This document shows positions 26,691 through 36,281 of a DNA stretch of 64,000 bases, one piece after another. The translations under genes and the position numbers were made by a program. Each line of letters begins with the position of its first letter. Positions within the stretch are counted from its first letter, which is position 1. The stretch is from assembly GCA_016709725.1 (NCBI GenBank), contig JADJMG010000030.1:124001-188000 (forward strand). The letters run 5' to 3'. Under the pieces are notes generated by a model, which worked only from the letters and a program-made list of their open reading frames with translations, made no database searches and was not told where the DNA came from. This stretch comes from Bacteroidota bacterium (GTDB lineage Bacteria > Bacteroidota > Bacteroidia > AKYH767-A > OLB10).

Positions 26691-27086
26691 ATGAGAATTT
26701 CATTTGCAATTCTGATTGGGATCGCATTTGCATCGTGCACAAATCCACTTTCTGAAAACGGACATACTTCGTGTTCGGATTCTATTGTAGCATCAAAAGT
26801 TCCTGAAGCTACTCCTGTTTCTGATTCTTCTTCCTCGCATTTTTCCATGCATACTTTTAAAAATGCAGATGGGTTGGAAGGCTATGGTTTTGATATTTAT
26901 CAAAAAGGTGCGATGATGATTCATCAAAATTCAATTCCTGCTATTCAAGGGAACAAAGGATTTAGCACGGAAGAAGATGCGAAAGCGGTTGGAGCATTGA
27001 TGTTGTATCGTGTTTCGAATGGCATTATGCCCCCTTCCATCAGTATTGAAGATTTAGATAGTTTGGGAGTGAAGTATTCGCTTTAG
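26691..27086 (+). CDS. DUF4907 lipoprotein
   Basis: Small secreted lipoprotein of a Bacteroidota-only family of unknown function. The signal MRISFAILIGIAFASC ends in a lipobox (FASC). A Ser-rich linker (about 35-55) leads to the DUF4907 domain: EGYGFDIYQKGAMMIHQNSI and AIQGNKGFSTEEDAKAV, then MPPSISIEDLDSLGV. The start is ATG at 26691; a TTG lies just before it. It is likely co-transcribed with the isomerase. Confidence 0.85.
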   Translation: MRISFAILIGIAFASCTNPLSENGHTSCSDSIVASKVPEATPVSDSSSSHFSMHTFKNADGLEGYGFDIYQKGAMMIHQNSIPAIQGNKGFSTEEDAKAVGALMLYRVSNGIMPPSISIEDLDSLGVKYSL

Positions 27087-27123
27087 TTTCCATTTTACGA
27101 GAGGAATTTGCTTTTTCAACCTA

Positions 27124-27243
27124 GAGGTCACAAGAGGTCACTAAGAGACACTAGAGTTCATTAGAGACTAAAATCAGATAAGAGTTCATTGTTTAAAAAA
27201 CAAAAACCCAAGTGAACTCTTGTGACCTCTTGTGTCTTTAGTG
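27124..27243. terminator. imperfect inverted repeat between convergent genes
   Basis: The left arm (27124-27163, GAGGTCACAAGAGGTCACTA and so on) is matched by the inverse right arm (27209-27243, ending TGTGTCTTTAGTG). Each arm is itself built of the word AGAGGTCAC/AGAGTTCA. It lies between the DUF4907 gene and uvrC, which converge here, so a bidirectional terminator is likely. Confidence 0.5.
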
Positions 27244-27285
27244 ATAAAACTGAATTTCTATATCACGAAAAATACTAACTGAAGA

Positions 27286-29091
27286 TTACTCTTCTTTCTT
27301 AAAATGAATTTGTACAATTTTTGCTTTTGCCGTTCCGATTACGGCGGTTAGTTCATCCAACTTGGCTTCCTTAATTCTTTTTACGGATCGGAAATGCTTT
27401 AATAAAATTTCGGTTGTTGCTTCACCAATCCCTTTAATTTCGCTAAGCTCGGTTTTGATAACTCCTTTACTTCTTTTATTGCGGTGATGGGTAATTCCAA
27501 AACGATGTACTTCATCACGCAATTGCTGAATGATTTTTAACGTCTCGCTTTTCTTATCTAAGTACAAGGGCACTGAATCTCCCGGAAAATAAATTTCTTC
27601 CAATTTCTTTGCAATTCCGATGATACTAATTTTTCCACGCAACTCTAATCTTTCTAAACTGGTGAGGGCAGCCGATAATTGGCCCTTACCGCCATCAATA
27701 ACGATGAGTTGTGGAATGGGTTGATTTTCTTCCTTCATGCGTTTGTAGCGGCGATAAATTACCTCTTCCATACTCGCAAAATCATCAGGACCAACTACCG
27801 TTTTAATATTATAATGACGGTAATCGGCTTTGGAAGGTCGACCGTTTTTGAAGACGCTCATGGCTGCGACGGCATAGTCCCCTTGGAAATTTGAATTATC
27901 GAAGCACTCTATATGATAAGGCTTTTCGGATAAGCGCAATTCTTTCTGCATCACCGTCATTAAACGCTCAATGCGATGTTCGGGATTGAGTTTATCTGCT
28001 TGCTCCATCTTATCTTTCATAAAATAGCGCACATTCTTTTCGCTGAGGTCGAGCAGCTTTTTCTTATCACCAATTTTAGGAACAATAAACTGCACACCGG
28101 GAATTTCCAACTCGGGTTCGAAAGGAACTACTATTTCTTTCGCGTCTCCTTCATAACGTTGACGCAGTTCCGCAATGGCGAGGCTCAATAATTCTGCGGG
28201 CGACTCATCCAGTTTCTTTTTCAATTCTAAGGTGAAACTTTGCACAATGGCACCACTCATCACCTTCATGTAATTCACAAAAGCAGAATTCATCTCATCA
28301 ACATAAGAATACACATCGATGTTATGAATAGTAGGATGTACAATCACACTTCGTCCTTTGTACTTCTCCAAAATTTCAATTTTCTCCTTACACAATTGAG
28401 CGTCTTCAAATTCATGCATCACGGCATGCTCCTTCATTTGATCTTCTACATGACGGATTACATTGTTGATGTTTCCTTTCAGAATATCTTTAATGCCTGC
28501 GATGGATAAATCGTACTCGTCCTTCGATTGCAAACTTTCGCAAGGACCTAAACAATTTCCCACGTGATACTCCAAACACACTCGAAATTTTTTCTTTTCG
28601 ATATTCTCCTTCGACAAAACTAAATTGCAAGTTCTTAGTTTAAACAATTTATTGATGAGATCCAACATGGTTTGAATCATCGTAACGGATGCATATGGTC
28701 CAAAATAGGTACTTCCATCACTAATTTTTCGACGAGAATAAAATACTCGTGGAAAATCTTCTTTCTTGATAACAATCCATGGATACGTTTTATCATCCTT
28801 CAAGCTTACATTGTAGCGAGGTTGATATTTTTTGATGAGATTATTCTCGAGTAACAAAGCGTCGTACTCGGTTTCAACAAGAATCGTCTTTATATCTACA
28901 ATTTGTCGCACCATCATACTGATGCGCGTACTGTTATGATTTTTATTAAAATAACTGCTAACTCGTCGCTTTAAATTCTTAGCTTTTCCAATATACAAAA
29001 TCCCCATATCCTCGTTATAAAACTGATATACTCCAGGGGTATCAGGTAACGATGAAACAATTTGTTTAATATGGATATTATCGGTCGCCAA
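27286..29091 (-). CDS. uvrC: excinuclease ABC subunit C
   Basis: Dual-incision nuclease of nucleotide excision repair, cutting either side of a lesion with UvrB. The GIY-YIG domain (about 15-95) reads PGVYQFYNEDMGILYIGKAK. A four-Cys cluster at about 155-180 (ending CLEYHVGNCLGPC) is the Fe-S site region. A UVR motif follows at about 205-240, then the RNase H-like domain with IECFDNSNFQGDYAVAAMSV and VIDGGKGQLSAA, and a C-terminal helix-hairpin-helix (IKGIGEATTEILLKHF). Length 601 is normal. Its start abuts the stop of the upstream glycosyltransferase, so the two are likely one transcript. Confidence 0.97.
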   Translation of the reverse strand: MATDNIHIKQIVSSLPDTPGVYQFYNEDMGILYIGKAKNLKRRVSSYFNKNHNSTRISMMVRQIVDIKTILVETEYDALLLENNLIKKYQPRYNVSLKDDKTYPWIVIKKEDFPRVFYSRRKISDGSTYFGPYASVTMIQTMLDLINKLFKLRTCNLVLSKENIEKKKFRVCLEYHVGNCLGPCESLQSKDEYDLSIAGIKDILKGNINNVIRHVEDQMKEHAVMHEFEDAQLCKEKIEILEKYKGRSVIVHPTIHNIDVYSYVDEMNSAFVNYMKVMSGAIVQSFTLELKKKLDESPAELLSLAIAELRQRYEGDAKEIVVPFEPELEIPGVQFIVPKIGDKKKLLDLSEKNVRYFMKDKMEQADKLNPEHRIERLMTVMQKELRLSEKPYHIECFDNSNFQGDYAVAAMSVFKNGRPSKADYRHYNIKTVVGPDDFASMEEVIYRRYKRMKEENQPIPQLIVIDGGKGQLSAALTSLERLELRGKISIIGIAKKLEEIYFPGDSVPLYLDKKSETLKIIQQLRDEVHRFGITHHRNKRSKGVIKTELSEIKGIGEATTEILLKHFRSVKRIKEAKLDELTAVIGTAKAKIVQIHFKKEE

Positions 29092-30186
29092 TTAATTTTT
29101 AATAATTTCTTGATAAATGTTCAATGTCTTTTGCGCGGTTGCTTGAAAAGAAAATTCTTGCACCTTACTTTTTGCATTGCTAATAATTTTCGTTCTTAAT
29201 TCGTGATCAGCGAGTACCTTTTGTACAGCCCTTGTTAATCCACTAACATCACCCACCTCCACCAACAAACCCGTAACTCCATCGCTCACCAATTCTGGAA
29301 TTCCTCCGGCGCGTGTTGCCACTACTGGAATTTCAGCCGCAAAAGCTTCTAATACTATGGTGCCTAATCCTTCTGTTTTAGAGGTGATTAAAAACACATC
29401 CAGTGACTTCATCACTTTCGTAACATCCTTTCTGAATCCAAGAAGATGAATTCGCGAAGACAAATTATTTTCATCAATAAACTTATCAATCAAACTTTTC
29501 TCATCGCCTGTACCTGCAATAATAAAGTGCACGAATGGATTTGCATGAATTACTTCCTTGGCTACTTTTAAAAAAGTTGGAAAATCTTTATGATCGGCAA
29601 GGGCACTTAAATTACCTATAAGAATTGTTTCTTGAGAGAGATTCAATTCATCTTTCAGCAAATTACCTTCCAATGAAAAATTATAATTTGTTGTATTAAT
29701 TCCTGAATGCACCACAGTGAGTTTTTTCTTATCATTCATCGAGGGTGCTGTAATATTCAAAATCATTTCTGAAACACAAATTATTTTTTTGATGGATGCA
29801 TGATTATATTTCCATTTTGAAAACAAATTGGACGATACCGCAAAATCAACTCGTCGACTCACCACGATTGGTACCATATTACTAAACACAGCTGCCGACA
29901 AAACAGCTGCGCTATGTGCATGCGAATCGTGTGTATGAACTACATCAAACTTTTGTTCATTACAAATTTTTGCAATTTTCTTTGCCAGACTCAAATCCAA
30001 AAGTCCACGAGATTTAAAATTAATTACGGTAACTCCATCTTCCTTCAACCGAGTAGAGAGTTCGGAATGGAGTGGTGTTAATACACTCACCTCCACTTTC
30101 ATCTCCTTCAATGCACGAGCAAGATATGCGGCTTGCTGCTCACCACCTCGCCAGCTCATGGGTGTGGAGACATGCAACACCTTCAT
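29092..30186 (-). CDS. glycosyltransferase family 4
   Basis: GT-B fold glycosyltransferase, 364 residues. The N-terminal domain reads VLHVSTPMSWRGGEQQAAYLAR, with the WRGGEQ acceptor-side loop. The C-terminal domain has SKTEGLGTIVLEAFAAEIPV at about 272-291, where GT4 enzymes carry the E(x7)E nucleotide-sugar site, and VATRAGGIPELVSDGVTG. The sugar donor is unknown; an LPS-core or cell-surface role is likely because a LPS-core-type GT2 gene overlaps it by 4 bp upstream. Confidence 0.88.
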   Translation of the reverse strand: MKVLHVSTPMSWRGGEQQAAYLARALKEMKVEVSVLTPLHSELSTRLKEDGVTVINFKSRGLLDLSLAKKIAKICNEQKFDVVHTHDSHAHSAAVLSAAVFSNMVPIVVSRRVDFAVSSNLFSKWKYNHASIKKIICVSEMILNITAPSMNDKKKLTVVHSGINTTNYNFSLEGNLLKDELNLSQETILIGNLSALADHKDFPTFLKVAKEVIHANPFVHFIIAGTGDEKSLIDKFIDENNLSSRIHLLGFRKDVTKVMKSLDVFLITSKTEGLGTIVLEAFAAEIPVVATRAGGIPELVSDGVTGLLVEVGDVSGLTRAVQKVLADHELRTKIISNAKSKVQEFSFQATAQKTLNIYQEIIKN

Positions 30187-30941
30187 ATTGTTTTTCCTTT
30201 TTGAAGATAATACAAGCGTAAATACTTTAGAAAAACAGCATGTGCACTATTCTTTGCAATAATATATCCAGTAAGTCCATCACGAAAACCCGACCAAACA
30301 ATATAATTTTTTAAAAAACGTGCAAGGGGTTTATAAATAATTTTGGCAATACTCGAGCTCATTCCTTTATCATACATGGCTTTGGCGCCGATGGTACTGA
30401 AACGATCAATCTGTTTGATGTGATCGGAAATGGTGTTGTAGGAATAATGCAACAGATCCCCCTGTAATAACGCGGGTTTCCCTTCAAACAAATCAAAATG
30501 ATCGTGCGGATTAACGCCACCCCATGTTCCTTTTCCTTTTTGATAAAGTCTCAATTTCCGATCGGGGTACCAACCACTATGCCTCACCCAATGTCCACAA
30601 AAGTTAGTGAGGCGATTCATCAAATAACCTGAAGCACCAGGATTGGCAAGTGCTTGCTGAATACTTGACTTCAATTCCGGCGAAAGTGCTTCGTCAGCAT
30701 CCAAAGAGAGCACCCATTCGGAAGAAGCTTGATTCATTGCGAAATTCTTTTGCTCGATGTATCCCAAAAAAGCTTGATGCATCACTTTTGCATTTCTACC
30801 TCTACAGATCTCTACGGTATGATCCGTTGATCCAGAATCCACTACAATAATTTCATCGGCAATACCTTCCACACTTTGCAAGCAGCGAAGGATATTTAGT
30901 TCTTCATTAAAGGTGATAATGACAACGGATAATGTGGGCAT
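30183..30941 (-). CDS. glycosyltransferase family 2 (LPS core type, WaaE-like)
   Basis: GT-A enzyme of 252 residues. It starts LSVVIITFNEELNILRCLQS and has DEIIVVDSGSTDHTVEIC, EQKNFAMNQASSEWVLSLDA and DADEALSP, where the DxD-like metal site is DAD at about 82-84. The later part (HSGWYPDRKLRLYQKGKGTW) is typical of WaaE/KdtX-like glucosyltransferases acting on the LPS inner core. The start codon of the next gene (GT4) overlaps its stop, a strong sign of cotranscription. Confidence 0.88.
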   Translation of the reverse strand: MPTLSVVIITFNEELNILRCLQSVEGIADEIIVVDSGSTDHTVEICRGRNAKVMHQAFLGYIEQKNFAMNQASSEWVLSLDADEALSPELKSSIQQALANPGASGYLMNRLTNFCGHWVRHSGWYPDRKLRLYQKGKGTWGGVNPHDHFDLFEGKPALLQGDLLHYSYNTISDHIKQIDRFSTIGAKAMYDKGMSSSIAKIIYKPLARFLKNYIVWSGFRDGLTGYIIAKNSAHAVFLKYLRLYYLQKGKTI

Positions 30942-31098
30942 AGCAAGAATAGGCTACAAAGTAACGTTTTTTTTGGCAAACCGATATCCTGCTAGAAAAA
31001 AGTGACTGGTCATAGAAATTAACGCTATGATTCTACCTAGGAAAATTTGCTTTTCAAAAACTTAAAATCTACTTCATTTTCAATCTTTACTTAGCATT

Positions 31099-31133
31099 AA
31101 AAAGCCTCCCCGTAGCAAAAGCTACAAGGAGGC
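31099..31133 (-). terminator. intrinsic terminator of the PKD-repeat gene
   Basis: On the minus strand GCCTCC-TT-GTAGC, loop TTTT, GCTAC-GG-GGAGGC, directly followed by TTTTT. It lies 25 bp beyond the stop of the PKD gene. Confidence 0.85.
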
Positions 31134-31157
31134 GATCCGCATTCCGGTCAACGCGGA

Positions 31158-33683
31158 TTATTGCTGAATTGAAAATCGCGAATTAATTTGTTCTTCAGCA
31201 GTTTTTATACGGATCAAATACATTCCGGACTCCAAAGCAGATAGGTCGAAGCGCATTTGTGATACGCCTGAGGGATGTTCCTGTACTCTGCTTTGGATCA
31301 GTTGTCCTTGAATGCTTAAGATCTCAATGGTAATGGGTGCGGGTTTTGATAATTCGAATTGAATATTAATTGTTCCTTGAGAAGGATTTGGGAAGAGATT
31401 AAATGAAGATGCATTCATGGTTTCATCAATACCGGAAGCTAACCGTAACGCATATACGCTATCACAAATGGTGATGGAATTACCAAAATTATCATACGCC
31501 GTTAAACATACCGTATACCATCCTGTTGCATTGTATTGATGAGTAATCGGACCGGCTCCAGCACCTGTTGTACTGTCACCAAAATTCCAAACATACTGCC
31601 AACCTGGACATGTATTTCCGATAAAGAAATAAACGTTTCCATTTCCAAAAGTGGTATCTGGTACGGCATATAGCTGAGGAATACAATTAACCCCTGATCC
31701 AATGACTACCGAATCACAATAAGAATCTTGACAATTATTTCCTAGAATGGTTAAGCACACGAGGTAAGTTCCAGGCACTGTATAAACATGCGAAGGGGAT
31801 GTTGAAGTTGAGCTAGTACCATCACCAAACGACCAAATGCTATTGGTAAAAGCACCTTGCGATTGATTCGTAAAACTAACTGCATTGGTTACTGTGTCGA
31901 TTGAATACGTGTAGTAAGCTTGGCATCCTGCAGCATTAGGAACATAAATAGAATCACACCATGTATCAGCACAATTATTCAAACTATCGATTACAGTTAA
32001 GCAGACATTATACCATCCACCTGTAGAATAATAATGATTAGGATACATCGCATTACTTACAAATCCATCTCCAAAATTCCAGTGATAATAATAATTAGGA
32101 TTACTTATTGGAAAGTAGTAGTAGGTTCCAAGGCTATCAAAATATTGGAATTGCGCATTACAATTTCCAATCACATTTCCTGCTATGATGGTATCGCAGT
32201 AAGTAGCGCTGCAACCTGCGGAAGAATCCACAACAGTTAAACAAGCAATATACATTCCGCTCTGTGCATAAGTATGCGTTGGATTCACACTTGTTGAGGA
32301 AGATCCATCTCCAAAATTCCAATAATAATTCGTTGGATTTCCTTGGGATTGATTCGTAAATGAAACTACATTATTCGCTCCTGCACTAAAAGTAAAGTAA
32401 GGCTGGCAAATGCCAGTGGGTCCGGGAATAAATACTTGCTGACAAGTTGAATCAAAACATCCGTTATTGGTTGTGATATACAAACAAACGTTATAGAATC
32501 CTGCAGCAGCAAAAGTATGCGTTACATTTTGACCTGATGCCGTGGTCCCATCAGAAAAATACCAAGCCCAAGAATTAACAGTACCACCCGTTGAGCTTCC
32601 TGAGAAAATACCATTATAATTTGAAGTTTGATAAGAAATGATTGCACTACATTGATTGAATGCTGGAACTTGAATGGTGTTACAAACAGAATCAATACAG
32701 CCATTAAATGTTTGAATGATTAAACAAACAGTATAATTTCCTGCAGCACTATAATTATGAATTGGATTACTTCCGGTACCTGTACTACCATCTCCAAAGC
32801 TCCAAGAGTAATTTGCGACACTTCCAATTCCAGTGTTATATCCATTAAAGTAACTTGTTCCATTCGAAACTTGATAAAGAAACCCAGCGGAACATCCTGT
32901 AGGCGGAAGGTTCGATACAGAATCGCAAAAACTCATAAAGCAATTTATTGATGAATCGATTACTGTTAAACATGCCAAAAATGTTCCTTGTGTAGCATAC
33001 TGATGAACTGGATAACTTTGAGTAGACGAATTACCATCTCCAAAACTCCAGTAATAATAATAATTAGGATTATAAACAGTAGGGAAAAACCAAGTGAAGC
33101 CAGCGCTGTCGACTGCAGTAAATGAAGCATCGCAATTTCCAGTTCCTTGAAAAACGACGGTTTGACAATACGTATCGAAACAGGAAGTAGCGCTATCCAA
33201 TACAGTTAAGCAAACTGTATAAACACCAGGTTGTGCAAATTGATGCCAAGGACTAATTAATGTTGAATTCGTACCATCACCAAAATTCCAATATACTTGA
33301 GTATATGGTCCCGTTGAATTATTTAAAAACTGAATGAGATTTCCTTGATAGGTGGTAGTGAAGCTCGCATGACAGGTTGCGGTGGTATTAATAAACAATG
33401 TATCACAGAATGTAGACTGACAACCATTCAAGCTATCCCATACTGTTAAACAAACACCATAAATTCCAGGTGCATACGTATGTGTTACGTTTGATGAACT
33501 TGCCGTGCTTCCATCACCTAAGTACCAAGATAGCGCTGAATAATTTCCGCTACTGGTATTTACAAATGAGACAGTAGTTGTTCCTGCTTGTTGATTAAAA
33601 ACAAAATTCGCCTGACATTGTGCCGAAGCGGTTTGACTAAAGACTAATAAAAAGAAAGAAATAATTAGGGTAAGCTTTTTCAT
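31158..33683 (-). CDS. multi-PKD-domain secreted protein with T9SS sorting domain
   Basis: Large surface or secreted protein, 841 residues: signal peptide (LTLIISFFLLVFSQTASA), then nine PKD-like modules of about 80-95 residues and a C-terminal T9SS type A sorting domain (LFPNPSQGTINIQFELSKP to the end). Each module starts C-x-A/P-x-F/Y, has W-x-FGDG, a Y...G.Y.VCLTV.DS segment, and ends with C...(F/Y)CD, so cysteines are regularly placed and could pair within modules. PKD modules in such proteins act as spacers or adhesins; no catalytic domain is visible. It is a single gene with its own promoter and terminator. Confidence 0.9.
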   Translation of the reverse strand: MKKLTLIISFFLLVFSQTASAQCQANFVFNQQAGTTTVSFVNTSSGNYSALSWYLGDGSTASSSNVTHTYAPGIYGVCLTVWDSLNGCQSTFCDTLFINTTATCHASFTTTYQGNLIQFLNNSTGPYTQVYWNFGDGTNSTLISPWHQFAQPGVYTVCLTVLDSATSCFDTYCQTVVFQGTGNCDASFTAVDSAGFTWFFPTVYNPNYYYYWSFGDGNSSTQSYPVHQYATQGTFLACLTVIDSSINCFMSFCDSVSNLPPTGCSAGFLYQVSNGTSYFNGYNTGIGSVANYSWSFGDGSTGTGSNPIHNYSAAGNYTVCLIIQTFNGCIDSVCNTIQVPAFNQCSAIISYQTSNYNGIFSGSSTGGTVNSWAWYFSDGTTASGQNVTHTFAAAGFYNVCLYITTNNGCFDSTCQQVFIPGPTGICQPYFTFSAGANNVVSFTNQSQGNPTNYYWNFGDGSSSTSVNPTHTYAQSGMYIACLTVVDSSAGCSATYCDTIIAGNVIGNCNAQFQYFDSLGTYYYFPISNPNYYYHWNFGDGFVSNAMYPNHYYSTGGWYNVCLTVIDSLNNCADTWCDSIYVPNAAGCQAYYTYSIDTVTNAVSFTNQSQGAFTNSIWSFGDGTSSTSTSPSHVYTVPGTYLVCLTILGNNCQDSYCDSVVIGSGVNCIPQLYAVPDTTFGNGNVYFFIGNTCPGWQYVWNFGDSTTGAGAGPITHQYNATGWYTVCLTAYDNFGNSITICDSVYALRLASGIDETMNASSFNLFPNPSQGTINIQFELSKPAPITIEILSIQGQLIQSRVQEHPSGVSQMRFDLSALESGMYLIRIKTAEEQINSRFSIQQ

Positions 33684-33714
33684 TGGTACTGGTTGTTGGG
33701 GTTGAACTATGAAT

Positions 33715-33745
33715 CAAAAGTACTTTTTGACTTTCGAAGCCAAAA
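33715..33745 (-). promoter_or_regulatory. putative promoter of the PKD-repeat gene (TTTTG-N18-TACTTTTG)
   Basis: On the minus strand TACTTTTG (33715-33722) matches TAnnTTTG and TTTTG (33741-33745) lies 18 bp upstream, close to the Bacteroidota sigma-ABfr-type promoter layout. It is about 32 bp before the start codon. Confidence 0.5.
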
Positions 33746-33856
33746 GTTGATTTTCTCAAATAATTACGCATTCAGATGATAATATTTAAGATTCAGATCT
33801 ATAAAGCAACTTTGTATAACATTCACAATATCAATAATTAAGGAAATATAATCACG

Positions 33857-35311
33857 TTAAATATGCATTCTTACCCAATTTCCATAGTCAATGATCACCC
33901 CATCTCCTTCATAATTCTTACGTGTCCAATCTGAAAATGCCTTCATTTTATCCATCAATTTAACATCCTTCTTGACTTCAGCGACATTTAGCATTCGTTT
34001 TAGGATCTCAAGGATCTCTCTTTCGGCGTAGTGATCTTCGTCGGCGATAAGTTTTTTATACTCCTTATTGAGTCGATTCATCTTATACTCGAGTACATCC
34101 ATTTGTTGCAACTCATATCGATTAAGTAATTCGCCAATCGAAATTTTCAAACGCAAAGAGGCATCTGCGCTTTTAAATCCATCTAACATAGAAAGCTTAC
34201 CAAAATGTTTAATAGCCACTTTATAATTTGTTTGATCAAAATGCAAAACGGCTAAATTCAAATACACAAACCATAAATAATAAGCATTCGATTTAATACG
34301 CGACTGATCTTTTAAATCTTCCAAGATTGTGATGGCCTGTACGGGATCTAAAACCGAATAATTTATTACGAGTGCATTATAAAAAAAGAAAAAATATTTA
34401 TCAAAATGCAATTGATTAAATTCATCCATGGCCACCTTCAACTTTTCTGCCCAAAGCAAACTTTCTTTTAGTTTATCAGTTTTAAATAATGTATTCACGA
34501 TATACGTTAACATCTGCAACTTCGTATCATGATTAGAACGATTAAAGAGTCCATCTTTCTCAAATTCCTTAAAGGTGGAGAGCAGGTATTGTTCGAGAGG
34601 TTTATACTCGTGTCGTTGTAACAAAACTTGACTAACGGCTCGGTAGATACGAAAACGTAGCTGTGGACTATTTTTTAAATCACGGTCTTTGATAAAATCG
34701 TCCGTTGTTTTCTTTAAAAGGTCAAGAAATGGATTACGATCTGGCGCAAAATTTTGCGTTGTTTTCAATCGATACGTTACCACCGCCAACAAGTCATCGA
34801 TAGCACGAATGTCTTCCAATCGTTGACGATTTTCCTTTCTTTTGTCGATGAATTTTTGTGGGTCAACTTGTAATGACTCATGTGAAAGTCGAATGTACTC
34901 TCCAAAAACAATATCCAGCAATTCATAATTCTCAATCGACTCAGCGCTTCGTTCACAACGGCGTAAATAATAACGCGCTTCTTCCAATAAATTTTTGCTA
35001 AAAAAAAACTTATACAAAGCGAGCATATGACAAGCGTGGACAAAGGCATCATCCTCATAATGCAACACCGACAATGATTTATTTAGATCGCTCAGCAATC
35101 GATTCTTTAAGCGATACCACGCATTCTTTGAATCAGAAGGATAAAGTTTTTGCATGAATGCTTCCTCTTTGTCCTCGTCGTTCTTCCTTAAAAAGTCGAA
35201 AAGCTGGATGTCTTTCCGTTCAAACGACTGCTGTGTACGGCTAGCAAAGAGCTTAAAATACCTTACTTGCTCCTTATTGAGCGACTTTACTAAACGGGGA
35301 AGATGGTCCAT
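33857..35311 (-). CDS. helical-repeat protein of unknown function
   Basis: A 484-residue soluble protein, almost wholly alpha-helical with TPR-like helix pairs (for example YLNLAVLHFDQTNYKVAIKH at about 352-371). It starts MDHLPRLVKSLNKEQVRYFK and has many basic and acidic residues, without signal peptide or membrane segment. Proteins with this N-terminus are common in Bacteroidota with no known function. It is a single gene, divergent from a T9SS cargo gene. No catalytic motif was seen. Confidence 0.7.
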   Translation of the reverse strand: MDHLPRLVKSLNKEQVRYFKLFASRTQQSFERKDIQLFDFLRKNDEDKEEAFMQKLYPSDSKNAWYRLKNRLLSDLNKSLSVLHYEDDAFVHACHMLALYKFFFSKNLLEEARYYLRRCERSAESIENYELLDIVFGEYIRLSHESLQVDPQKFIDKRKENRQRLEDIRAIDDLLAVVTYRLKTTQNFAPDRNPFLDLLKKTTDDFIKDRDLKNSPQLRFRIYRAVSQVLLQRHEYKPLEQYLLSTFKEFEKDGLFNRSNHDTKLQMLTYIVNTLFKTDKLKESLLWAEKLKVAMDEFNQLHFDKYFFFFYNALVINYSVLDPVQAITILEDLKDQSRIKSNAYYLWFVYLNLAVLHFDQTNYKVAIKHFGKLSMLDGFKSADASLRLKISIGELLNRYELQQMDVLEYKMNRLNKEYKKLIADEDHYAEREILEILKRMLNVAEVKKDVKLMDKMKAFSDWTRKNYEGDGVIIDYGNWVRMHI

Positions 35312-35410
35312 TTCAATGCGATTTGAACGCGTAAGATATAAAAAAAATATGTTTTACGGTACCAAGTCGGTTCCGTAGCTTTGATTTAATAAATAACCCG
35401 AACTCTAAAA

Positions 35411-36093
35411 ATGCAACGCATCCTTAAGATTTGCTTCTTTCTTCTCCTTCTAAATGCAGGAGTTGTCTCTGGACAGGCGCATTTGCGGGTAAATACTATT
35501 ATCAATTGGCCCGATACGGTCTATAATGGACAGATTTTGCCACTTGGTGCTACGGTAGAAAACATAGGCACTGCGGCTTACACAGGTCCACTCCAGATAA
35601 TACTTCGTACCGATAGCAATGTTTTCTCCTACATCTATTATAATCAAACTACGATATTCACCATCAATCCGGGAGATACGCTTAGTTTTTTCCCTCCTGG
35701 GGATACTTATTTGATGGATCAGTTTTCCGACCGGGAAACAATGTAGTAGTGGTATGGCCGCACAGCTCACAAGCCTTGACTGTTGATACCGCCACCTTCA
35801 CAACTTTCTTTATAAACAATCAATCGGTTGGTATCGATGACCCGACGAAAATCCCTGGTTTGAGTGTTTATCCCAATCCTGCGAATGAATTTGCTCAAAT
35901 ATGGAGTCCAGAAATTCAGCTTGAAAGCGTAAGAATTATAAACAGTCTGGGGCAGGAAATCAGAAATGAAAACGCAGGTTACACCTTCAAAATGAACCTT
36001 AGTTTAAGCGATTTGCCAGCTGGATTCTATTTATTAGAAATTATTGGAAGCGGGATTCACCGATCGACCATCCGCTTAATGAAACAAGATTAG
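35411..36093 (+). CDS. small T9SS-sorted secreted protein, frameshifted
   Basis: Signal peptide (ICFFLLLLNAGVVSGQA), a CARDB-like beta domain (WPDTVYNGQILPLGATVENI), and a C-terminal sorting domain (LSVYPNPANEFAQIWSPEIQ to TIRLMKQD). The first frame ends at 35746. The downstream frame, reading PGNNVVVVWPHSSQALTVDT, runs to 36093. One missing T in the run at 35723-35726 joins them as QFFRPGNNVVVVWP, about 227 residues. CARDB-like modules usually mediate adhesion; no enzyme function is visible. An intrinsic terminator follows. Confidence 0.75.
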
Positions 36094-36139
36094 CTTTTCC
36101 GATTAGATTAGTAAGATTAGACTTTTCCGCTTTGTACAT

Positions 36140-36179
36140 AAAGCCGTAGCAATCCCACACAGAGATATGTTACGGCTTT
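36140..36179 (+). terminator. intrinsic terminator after the small T9SS protein gene
   Basis: AAAGCCGTA (36140-36148) pairs with TACGGCTTT (36171-36179) across a 22-base loop, followed by ATTTTATT. Placed 47 bp after the stop at 36093. Confidence 0.6.
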
Positions 36180-36281
36180 ATTTTATTCCCTATTTATAGG
36201 GATATTTCTTAATAATTCGGTTTAACATTTAATATCCTTATTCATGTTTTTACTTTTACAAATAAATCTACATCATAAATC

